A stretch of DNA of 47,195 nucleotides from Pseudomonadota bacterium (lineage in GTDB: Bacteria; Pseudomonadota; Gammaproteobacteria; Burkholderiales; Burkholderiaceae_C): NCBI GenBank assembly GCA_029780695.1, contig JAKOYD010000136.1, positions 1 to 47,195 on the forward strand, written 5' to 3'. The first letter of the stretch is position 1; each line of letters starts with the position of its first letter. Of the stretch, positions 40,773 through 47,195 are shown piece after piece. Below the pieces are notes generated by a model. It saw only the letters and a list, made by a program, of their open reading frames with translations. It did not search any database and was not told the origin of the DNA. The translations under genes were made by a program, and so were the position numbers.

Positions 40773-40878
40773 ACCGTCACCCCCGCGGAGGCGGGGGCCC
40801 AGGGCATCGGAACTGCACGCACGCGTGCAGCCCTTGAATGCGGGAGCCCTGGGTTCCCGCCTGCGCGGGAATGACGGT
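40773..40878. repeat. Inverted-repeat (BIME-like) element with 33-bp arms
   Basis: The left arm 40773-40805 (starting accgtcacccccgcggaggc) matches the reverse complement of 40846-40878 at 28 of 33 positions. Each arm is itself a small hairpin (cccgc-gga-ggcggg type). A central ctgcacg-cacg-cgtgcag palindrome lies at 40813-40830. It sits between convergent TRIC and MFS genes and may work as a bidirectional terminator. It is unrelated to the elements at 9859 and 14601. Confidence 0.8.
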
Positions 40879-40888
40879 GAAGAAGATC

Positions 40889-42055
40889 TCAGGCCGGCCG
40901 CGCCCCACCGAGCGCCCGCCGCGCCAGGGCCGCGACAACCACCGCGAAGAAGACGACCACCAGCAGCCCCGCTGCCAGCGAACGCGCTTCGGCGATGAAG
41001 CCGATCAGGGGCGGCCCGGCCATCATCCCGAAATAGCCCACCGAGGCCACCGCCGCGATCCCTTGCGCCGGCGCGATGCCCGGCAACTGGCCGGCGGCGC
41101 TGAACAGGACAGGGACCATGTTGGCGAACCCCAGGCCCACCAGCGCGAAGCCCGCGAGCGCGGCCATCGGGTGCGGCACGGCCAGCGCCAGCACCATGCC
41201 CAGCGCGGCCAGCACGCCGCTGGCGCGCAACAGCGGCGCCGGCCGCACACGCGCACGCACCCAGTCGCCGCCGAAGCGGCCGGCCGCCATGGCGCCGCTG
41301 AAGCTGGCGTAGCCCATGCTGGCGATGCTGGTCGGCGCACCGAGTTCCTGCCGCAGGTAGAGCACGCTCCAGTCGTACATCGCGCCCTCGCCCACCAGCC
41401 CCAGGCCGGCCATCACGCCCAGCAGCAGCAAGGGCCCGCGCGGCAGGCTCAGGCCCGCGCCGCCGGCGGGCGCGCTGCGGTGCTGCCGCAGCATGAAGGG
41501 CGTCGCGGCGAGCGCCAGTGCACCCAGCACGGCCGTCGCGCCCAGCAGGTGCTGCGTGGGCGTCACGCCGGCTGGCGCCAGGGCGCTCCACGCCGCCGCG
41601 CCCACCATGCCGCCCAGGCTGAACATGCCGTGGAAACCGCTCATGAGGTGCCGGCCCGACAAGCGTTCGATCGCCGTGGCCTCGTCGTTGATCGCGACGT
41701 CGAACAGCGCGGCGGCCATGCCGTAAGCCAGCATCAGCGCCAGCAGCGCGCCGTAGCGCGAAGGCAGCAGCAGGCTGCCCACCGCGGCCACGCAGACCAG
41801 CGCCATGAAGGGCACGACCGTGCGCGGTGCGTGGCGGGCCAGCACGCGGCCGGCCTGCAGCAAGGCCACCACGGAGCCCGCGCCGGCGGCCAGCATGGCG
41901 ATCGCCAGCGACTGCTCGCCCAGCGCGTAGTGCGCCTTGATGCTCGGCACGTGCACGCCCCAGGTGGCGAACAGCGCGCCGGCGACGAAGAACTGCGCGC
42001 GCAATGCGTGGATCGCGGCCCGGAGCGTGCGCGACGGATCGTTGGGTGTGGGCAT
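40889..42055 (-). CDS. MFS transporter
   Basis: The 388-residue protein has twelve predicted membrane spans, with FFVAGALFATWGVHVPSIKAHYAL as first span, the GRVLARHAPR loop between spans 2 and 3, and FHGMFSLGGMVGAAAWS in the first half and GYASFSGAMAAGRFGGDWV in the second. It resembles the YbjJ-like branch of MFS proteins. Substrate unknown. Met at 42055 is preferred; an upstream in-frame start at 42076 is possible. Confidence 0.82.
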   Translation of the reverse strand: MPTPNDPSRTLRAAIHALRAQFFVAGALFATWGVHVPSIKAHYALGEQSLAIAMLAAGAGSVVALLQAGRVLARHAPRTVVPFMALVCVAAVGSLLLPSRYGALLALMLAYGMAAALFDVAINDEATAIERLSGRHLMSGFHGMFSLGGMVGAAAWSALAPAGVTPTQHLLGATAVLGALALAATPFMLRQHRSAPAGGAGLSLPRGPLLLLGVMAGLGLVGEGAMYDWSVLYLRQELGAPTSIASMGYASFSGAMAAGRFGGDWVRARVRPAPLLRASGVLAALGMVLALAVPHPMAALAGFALVGLGFANMVPVLFSAAGQLPGIAPAQGIAAVASVGYFGMMAGPPLIGFIAEARSLAAGLLVVVFFAVVVAALARRALGGARPA

Positions 42056-42151
42056 GCCCGCAAGCAAAGCTGCCATGCTACTTTCGCCCGCTTCGCGGCA
42101 GGTAGGACCCGGCCGGCGCCGGCGGTCGTACGGCGCCGCTCCGGCGGCCCG

Positions 42152-42757
42152 CTAGCGCCTGAGGCGGCGGCGGATCGCCCACGCTGCCACTGCGCCCAGC
42201 AGCACGACCGCTGCAAGCACAAGGCCCTGTGCCCAGGGCGAACGCGGCAGGAGGGCCTGCCAGTTGCCGCCGACGTAACGCACGGCGAACACCAGCAGAG
42301 GCACTTCCACGGCGGCGGCCAGGCCGTCGTAGAGGAACTGCTGGCGATAGGGCAGCCGCAGCGATCCCGCTGCGAGATAGACCGCACTGCGCACGCCGGG
42401 CATGAAGCGCGCCAGGAAGATCGCCGCCGGACCGGTGCGCAGCATGAAGGCCTGCATCGCCGCCAGCCGGCGCGGCGGGATCGCATGCGCGAGCCAGCGG
42501 TGTTCGATCAGCCTGGCGCCGAACACGCGGCCCCAGTGGAAGACCAGGCCGTCGGCGATCAGCAGGCCACACCAGGCCACGGCGATCAGCGGCCAGGGCG
42601 CCATCACGCCCGACAGTGTCAGCGCCGCCGCGGTGACCAGCAGGATGTCCTCGTTCATCGGCAGGCCGAAGCCGCTGCCCACCAGGATCCCGAAGACCAG
42701 CGCGTACGCAGGCCATCCCTGCAGGGAGTGCAGGAAGGCCATCAGCGATTCGAACAT
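42152..42757 (-). CDS. DedA family (SNARE-associated/VTT) membrane protein
   Basis: The 201-residue protein has the DedA pattern: GSGFGLPMNEDILLVTAAAL, the FHWGRVFGARLIEH stretch, the conserved RFMPGVRSAVYLAAGS (G-x-R motif) and a final basic tail. Five membrane spans. DedA proteins help phospholipid transport and membrane potential maintenance. Confidence 0.85.
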   Translation of the reverse strand: MFESLMAFLHSLQGWPAYALVFGILVGSGFGLPMNEDILLVTAAALTLSGVMAPWPLIAVAWCGLLIADGLVFHWGRVFGARLIEHRWLAHAIPPRRLAAMQAFMLRTGPAAIFLARFMPGVRSAVYLAAGSLRLPYRQQFLYDGLAAAVEVPLLVFAVRYVGGNWQALLPRSPWAQGLVLAAVVLLGAVAAWAIRRRLRR

Positions 42758-42841
42758 GCTGCGATTCTGGCAAAGGCCAGCGCATCCGCGGCGGCCGACG
42801 CTATCCTCGCTGGCATCTTCAACATTTCAAGTCGCGTTGCC

Positions 42842-43435
42842 ATGCCACACCTCGCCCCCGTTCCGCTTTCCGAAGTCCAGGACGAAGACATCCGCCAGCG
42901 CTTCGAGCACTACCGCAACACGCGCGGCTTCACGCCCAACAGCATCATGACCATGGTGCGGCGGCCGCAGATCGTGCGCGCCTTCATGGCGTTGAACCAG
43001 GCGGTGCTGTACGAGGGCACCGTGCCCCACGAAACCAAGATGCTGGTCAGCCTGGCCAGCAGCTACGCCTCCGGCTGCCTCTACTGCCAGTCGCACATGG
43101 CCAACCTGTCGAGCATCTACAAGGCGTCCGACGAGAAGATTGCCGCGCTGTGGAACTTCGAGGAAAGCGAGTTATTCACCCCGGCCGAGCGCGCCGCCGT
43201 CCGGCTGGCGCTGAAAGCCGCGAAGCAACCGAACGAAGCCACGCAGGCCGACTTCGACGCGCTGAAGGAGCACTTCGACGACGGCCAGATCGTCGAGATC
43301 GTCGCTTCGATCGCCTTGTTCGGTTACCTCAACCGATGGAACGACACGATGGCCACCGAACTCGAGCCGCTGGCGGTGGAAGTGGCCGAGCGCACCATCG
43401 GGCCGGTGGGGTGGGAGCCGGGCAAGCACGGCTGA
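42842..43435 (+). CDS. Carboxymuconolactone decarboxylase/AhpD family protein
   Basis: The 197-residue protein has the AhpD-type redox motif SGCLYCQSHM (C-x2-C-x3-H) after KMLVSLASSYAS and a second helical part (QIVEIVASIALFGYLNRW). Such proteins are alkylhydroperoxidase-like and probably act as peroxidase or reductase components. It has no partner gene nearby. Confidence 0.85.
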   Translation: MPHLAPVPLSEVQDEDIRQRFEHYRNTRGFTPNSIMTMVRRPQIVRAFMALNQAVLYEGTVPHETKMLVSLASSYASGCLYCQSHMANLSSIYKASDEKIAALWNFEESELFTPAERAAVRLALKAAKQPNEATQADFDALKEHFDDGQIVEIVASIALFGYLNRWNDTMATELEPLAVEVAERTIGPVGWEPGKHG

Positions 43436-43501
43436 AGGGGACGATCGCTGGCCGGATCATCGACCTCGGCTGGCTAGAATCGAAGGACACGACTGCTTCC
43501 C

Positions 43502-44323
43502 TTGAACTCGCCGACTCCCGCCTTCGCTGCCGTTGCTCCGGCCCGTGCCGCCGACGAGATAGCGCGGCAGATCCGGGAGCTCGTCGCCAGCGGCCAGATC
43601 AAGCCTGGCGACCGCCTGCCTTCCGAGCGCGACCTGGCACAGCGACTGCACGTGAGCCGCAACACCTTGCGCGAGGCGTTGCGGGCCCTGGAGCACGCCG
43701 GGATGATCGAGATGCGCAAGGGCGCGGCGGGTGGCGCCTTCGTACTGCCCGGCGACTCCGGCGCCATCGTCACGGGGCTGAAAGACCTCTATCACCTCGG
43801 CGCGATCACGCCGCAACAGCTGACCGATGCGCGTATATGGCTCAGCGACGTCGTGGTCCGCGTGGCCTGCCAGCGCGCGACCGAGGAGGACTTCGAGCAG
43901 TTCGAGGCCAACGTCGCCGCCTCGGCGCAAGCGCAGCGCGCCGGTGACTTCGGCACCCGCCAGCGCCTGAACCGCGAGTTCCACGTGCTGCTGGCGCGCG
44001 CCACCCGCAACCCCATCATGGCCAGCATGATGGAAGCGCTGATGGAGGTGATGGGGGAGTTCATCGGGCGCATCGGCCCGAGCGACAACCCCTTCGTGCT
44101 GCCGTCGCGGCGGCGGCTCCTGCGCCACCTGCGGGCCCGGGACGAAAAGGCGGCCGTGGCCGAGATCGTCACCAGCCTGACCCGGCTGCAGGACAAGTAC
44201 CTCGCGCTGGCCGACCGGCAGCGGGCCCAGGCGGCCAGCACCCGCGATGCAACGGCGGCTGCGCTAGCCGCGCCAACGGCCAAGCGCGTCCGCCAGGTCC
44301 CCGGCGGCAGCGGCCGGCGCTGA
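43502..44323 (+). CDS. GntR/FadR (FCD) family transcriptional regulator
   Basis: The 273-residue regulator has an N-terminal winged helix (IKPGDRLPSERDLAQRLHVSRNTLREALRALEHAGMIEMRKG) and a C-terminal all-helical FCD domain (ARIWLSDVVVRVACQRAT, NREFHVLLARATRNPIM). The start is a TTG at 43502. Its 3' end overlaps the convergent CoA-transferase by 60 bp, so it may control this minus-strand catabolic operon, though divergent placement is more usual. The last 40 residues are Ala-rich and outside the domain. Confidence 0.85.
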   Translation: MNSPTPAFAAVAPARAADEIARQIRELVASGQIKPGDRLPSERDLAQRLHVSRNTLREALRALEHAGMIEMRKGAAGGAFVLPGDSGAIVTGLKDLYHLGAITPQQLTDARIWLSDVVVRVACQRATEEDFEQFEANVAASAQAQRAGDFGTRQRLNREFHVLLARATRNPIMASMMEALMEVMGEFIGRIGPSDNPFVLPSRRRLLRHLRARDEKAAVAEIVTSLTRLQDKYLALADRQRAQAASTRDATAAALAAPTAKRVRQVPGGSGRR

Positions 44324-45373
44324 CTGGATGGCTGCCGGCGTCCGCGAGAAGCGCGGCGCCGGTGCGGGATGCGTGACGCCATCCAGCACCACGAATGCGC
44401 CACGCGCGACGTTGTGCGGGTGCCGGGCGGCTTCGCTGAGCGGCAGCACGGGCGCGAAGCAGGCGTCGGTTCCTTCCAGCAGCTCGCGCCAATGGGCCGC
44501 GGGGCGGCTCTTGAAGAGCTGCGCCAGCGCCTCGCGCAGGGCCGGCCAGCGCGAACGGTCCGAGGGCGCGGACTGCCACTCGGGACCCAGTTGCAGCAAC
44601 TCGCACAAGCGAGCGAAGAACTGCGGCTCCAGCGGCCCGACGCTCACGTGCGGTCCATCGGCGGTTTCGTACACCCCGTACCACGGCCATCCGCCGTCCA
44701 GCATGTTGCTTTCGCGGCGTTCGACGAAGGCACCGCGCTGGGATTGGCCGATGAACTGCGCCATCAGGTTGACGACGCCGTCGGTGATCGCCGCATCCAC
44801 CACCTGCCCCAGCCCAGACCGCCGCGCCTCGTGCAATGCGGCCAGGATGCCCATGACCAGGTAGAGGCTGCCCCCGCCGTAGTCCCCCAGCAGGTTCAGC
44901 GGCGGCACCGGCCGGTCGGCCGTGCCGATGGCGTGCAGCGCACCGGTGAGCGCGATGTAGTTGATGTCGTGCCCCGCGGCCTGCGCCAGCGGCCCATGCT
45001 GGCCCCAGCCCGTCATTCGGCCGTAGACCAGCCGCGCGTTGCGACGCGCGACCGCCTCCGGCCCCAGCCCCAGGCGCTCCATGACGCCCGGGCGGAAGCC
45101 TTCCACCAGGACGTCGGCCGCCTGCAGCAGCTGCAGCACCTGCTCGATGCAGGCGGCGTCCTTGAGGTCGGCCTGCACCACCGTGCGTCCCCGCTGCGTG
45201 ACGTTGCGCGGATCACTGGCGCGTGCCCCCGGGCGGTCGATCGTCACCACGTCGGCGCCCATGTCCGACAGCAGCATGCAGGCGAAGGGCCCCGGTCCGA
45301 TGCCCGCGAACTCGACGACCCGCAAGTCCGCGAGCGGGCCCGCGCGGCGCGCGGGGGAAGCATTCGGTTCCAT
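44264..45373 (-). CDS. CaiB/BaiF class III CoA-transferase or acyl-CoA racemase
   Basis: The 369-residue protein has the family start (LADLRVVEFAGIGPGPFACMLLSDMGADVV), DVLVEGFRPGVMERLGLG, YGRMTGWGQHGPLAQAAGHDINYIALTGAL and the conserved GGSLYLVMGILAAL. The GHDINY motif is shared with alpha-methylacyl-CoA racemases, so racemase activity is as possible as CoA transfer. The ATG shares one base with the FAD-dehydrogenase stop (TGATG), so the two are coupled. Confidence 0.85.
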   Translation of the reverse strand: MEPNASPARRAGPLADLRVVEFAGIGPGPFACMLLSDMGADVVTIDRPGARASDPRNVTQRGRTVVQADLKDAACIEQVLQLLQAADVLVEGFRPGVMERLGLGPEAVARRNARLVYGRMTGWGQHGPLAQAAGHDINYIALTGALHAIGTADRPVPPLNLLGDYGGGSLYLVMGILAALHEARRSGLGQVVDAAITDGVVNLMAQFIGQSQRGAFVERRESNMLDGGWPWYGVYETADGPHVSVGPLEPQFFARLCELLQLGPEWQSAPSDRSRWPALREALAQLFKSRPAAHWRELLEGTDACFAPVLPLSEAARHPHNVARGAFVVLDGVTHPAPAPRFSRTPAAIQSAPAAAAGDLADALGRWRG

Positions 45374-47112
45374 CACGGTTTCTCCTCGATCGGATGCGCA
45401 CGCGCCGATGCAGCACGACGCGCCGCAAACAGCGCGGCCCGCCAGGCAAAGACGAAGGCCGGCCCCAGTGTCGTTCCCGGGCCCGGATAGGTGCCCCGCA
45501 TCACGGACGCGGCATCGTTGCCGCAGGCATAGAGTCCTACGACGACACGGCCAGCGCGGTCCAGCACCCGGCCATCGGCATCGATCGGCAGCCCCGAACT
45601 CGAAGCCGCGTCGGCCGGCAGGATGCGCAACGCGACGAAGGGCGGTTGGCCGATTTCGCCCAGGCAAGGGTTCGGTCGGTGGGCCGGGTCGCCGTTGAAC
45701 CGGTCGACCGGCGCATCGCCCTTGTGGAAGTCCGGGTCACGGCCAGTTGCAGCATAGTCGTTGGTCCGCTGCACGGTGGCGAGCAGCCCCGCGGGATCGA
45801 TGCCGGCGCGCTGCGCCAGCGCCGGCAGGCGGTCGGCCACGCAGACATAGCCTTGGCGGATCCAGCGATCCAGCCGGCGCGTCCCCGGCAGGATCACGCC
45901 CAGTCCGTACTTGTGCACGAAGGCCGCATCGCAGACCAGCCAGGCCGCATCGCCGCCGGTGCGCTGCAGGTGGCGCACCATCGCCTCCACGAAGTGGTGG
46001 TACGAACCCGCTTCGTCGGCGAACCTGCGTCCCTGGGCGTCCACGGCAACCAGGCCCGGCTTGGCGCGGTCCAGGAAAAGATGGGGAAAAAGCCCTGGCC
46101 CACCTGGGCGTGGCACGCGCGACACCGGCTGCCAGAAGAAGTCGCCGGCGGCGTAGCGCTCGAACCCGGCGCCGGCGGATCGCGCCGCGGTGATGCCTTC
46201 GCCGTTGACTGCATCGCAAGCCAGCGAAGGCAAGGACATTCCGGCAGGAGCCAGTTCGGCGCGCAGGGCCTCGCCGTGACCAACGCCACCGGTGGCCAGG
46301 ACCACGCCCGCCCGGCTGTCGAGGCGCCGCTCCTGGCCATCGACGGCAAAGGTGGCTCCCCGCACCTTGCCGCCTTCGACGGTCAGTTCCCGCAGGCGCC
46401 AGCCGAAGCGAACGTCGACGCCGGCGCGCTGCAGGCTGTAGAACAGGCGGGCGACCAGCGCATTGCCCATCACCAGGCGCGTGCCGCGGGGATAGCGGAT
46501 GCGGTCGACAAGGTAGCGGGCCACCAGCCCGGCACTGGCAACGAACGCGGGCCAGGATTGCCAGCGCCGCACCAGTGCCTGGATGTCGGCCTTGCCCACC
46601 ATCATCCCGCCGAGCAGCAGGAACTCCGGCATCGGCGGCCGGATCCGCGCGAATGCGCCACGCAGCAGCCGTCCGTCGAAGGGGCGCGGCGCCAGCGCCC
46701 GGCCAGCGATCGCCGCACCGGGCAAAGCCAGGTAGTCCGGATGCTGTCCCGCACTGACGAAGGCGACGTCGGTGCGCTCCTCGAGGTAGGCAATGGCCGC
46801 GTCGCCGGATTCCAGGAACGCCTGCCGCAGCTGGCGCCCATCGTCCGGCCCGATCAGCGCGTCCAGGTAGCTGGCCGCCGCCTGGACCGAGTCTGCATGG
46901 CCCGCCTCCGCCCCGTGCCGGTTGCCCGGGATCCAGAGCGTGCCGGCGGAAGTGGCCGTCGTGCCTCCGACTTGTTGTGAGCCCTCGCACAGCACGACGC
47001 GCAGGCCTTCGAGCGCCGCCACCAGCGCGGCCACCATGCCGCCCGCCCCGGCACCGACCACGACCAGGTCGATATCGGCTTGCCTTTCATCCGTCGAAGA
47101 CGACCCCGTCAC
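45373..47112 (-). CDS. FAD-dependent dehydrogenase, 3-ketosteroid dehydrogenase/fumarate reductase-like
   Basis: The 579-residue flavoprotein has the dinucleotide motif VVVGAGAGGMVAAL, SQQVGGTTATSAGTLWIPGN, the GGVGHG and DEAGSYHHF segments, and the C-terminal GLYACGNDAASVMRGTYPGPGTTLGPAFVFAWRAA, the pattern of KstD-like dehydrogenases that introduce double bonds next to a ketone. GTG 47112 overlaps the upstream stop (GTGA); a GTG at 47124 is the alternative. It lies with a CoA-transferase, suggesting CoA-linked breakdown of a cyclic or terpenoid compound. Confidence 0.85.
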   Translation of the reverse strand: MTGSSSTDERQADIDLVVVGAGAGGMVAALVAALEGLRVVLCEGSQQVGGTTATSAGTLWIPGNRHGAEAGHADSVQAAASYLDALIGPDDGRQLRQAFLESGDAAIAYLEERTDVAFVSAGQHPDYLALPGAAIAGRALAPRPFDGRLLRGAFARIRPPMPEFLLLGGMMVGKADIQALVRRWQSWPAFVASAGLVARYLVDRIRYPRGTRLVMGNALVARLFYSLQRAGVDVRFGWRLRELTVEGGKVRGATFAVDGQERRLDSRAGVVLATGGVGHGEALRAELAPAGMSLPSLACDAVNGEGITAARSAGAGFERYAAGDFFWQPVSRVPRPGGPGLFPHLFLDRAKPGLVAVDAQGRRFADEAGSYHHFVEAMVRHLQRTGGDAAWLVCDAAFVHKYGLGVILPGTRRLDRWIRQGYVCVADRLPALAQRAGIDPAGLLATVQRTNDYAATGRDPDFHKGDAPVDRFNGDPAHRPNPCLGEIGQPPFVALRILPADAASSSGLPIDADGRVLDRAGRVVVGLYACGNDAASVMRGTYPGPGTTLGPAFVFAWRAALFAARRAASARAHPIEEKP

Positions 47113-47195
47113 CGGCAGCGCCACTGCAGCAGCGTGTACGGCTGCGAAGCCTCCGGGTGATGCTCGAACACGCCCTGAACTTCGGCCCCGATGCG
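47109..47195 (-). CDS. 3' end of an unidentified gene, cut by the window edge
   Basis: The last 28 codons read RIGAEVQGVFEHHPEASQPY and then TLLQWRCR to a TGA at 47109-47111, overlapping the FAD-dehydrogenase GTG. The composition is that of real coding sequence. The ending VFEHH with TLLQW could belong to a DUF35-type OB-fold protein, which often partners thiolases, but the fragment is too short to decide. Confidence 0.5.
   Translation of the reverse strand, partial: RIGAEVQGVFEHHPEASQPYTLLQWRCR

Noticed and set aside
40813..40830. Separate regulatory palindrome ctgcacg-cacg-cgtgcag
   Set aside because: It lies in the centre of the larger inverted-repeat element between convergent genes, so it is better treated as part of that element.

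Overview
The window reads as a high-GC betaproteobacterial chromosome segment, most like the Comamonadaceae (Ramlibacter/Variovorax-type Burkholderiales). The reasons are the very GC-rich codon use, a Bug/TctC-type periplasmic receptor beside catabolic genes, frequent ATGA/GTGA-coupled operons, and the mix of families (DUF6494, DUF2200, DUF445, DsrE-like, PACE). I see no rRNA, tRNA or CRISPR array. This is inference from sequence reading only; no database search was run.

Layout. 1-2230: a complete insertion element with near-perfect 50-bp terminal inverted repeats, an IS1634-type transposase and a divergent DUF6788 gene. 2379-5398: a three-gene Rieske operon (phthalate-dioxygenase-type oxygenase, its FMN/2Fe-2S reductase, and an SDR), followed by a hemerythrin. 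5870-7258: a MarR gene and a TerB-like gene joined tail to tail by what looks like a deletion, leaving both without their own stop codons. 7330-14588: housekeeping and small genes (degenerate GGDEF membrane protein, PepSY, VOC, PACE, DUF6494, dodecin, class II aldolase, DUF445, DUF938 methyltransferase), with two related palindromic repeat elements at 9859 and 14601. 14728-17379: a tightly coupled minus-strand operon of a class A beta-lactamase-like hydrolase, an M15-like peptidase and a ligase of probable glutamine-synthetase/GCS2 fold, all without signal peptides. This is the best candidate for an undescribed system.

17501-21244: AzlCD exporter and a P-type ATPase. 21288-25227: a small hidden ORF, an in-frame YeeE/YedE-DUF6691 fusion remnant, an ETHE1-like persulfide dioxygenase, a MarR regulator, and a frameshifted tannase/feruloyl-esterase lipoprotein. 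25228-32417: an L,D-transpeptidase, then a two-component system divergent from dsbD-tlpA-dsbG that matches the copper-responsive DsbRS/dsbDEG layout of Pseudomonas, including a Cys82 in the sensor and a CTTAA-type direct-repeat box in the shared promoter region, then DsrE-like and DUF2200 genes.

32449-40086: an aromatic catabolic island. A benzoylformate-decarboxylase-like enzyme and a Bug receptor are transcribed left; a BenC-like reductase, Rieske alpha subunit, SDR, beta subunit and a 63-residue protein are transcribed right; an IclR regulator lies between. Both operon promoters (TTGAC-type -35, 18-bp spacer, good -10) are bracketed by GTCCG-N5-CGGAC palindromes, so the IclR protein probably controls both arms. 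40118-43435: TRIC channel, MFS, DedA and AhpD-like genes. 43502-47195: a GntR/FCD regulator, a class III CoA-transferase, an FAD dehydrogenase and the 3' end of one more gene, probably a CoA-linked catabolic operon cut by the window edge.
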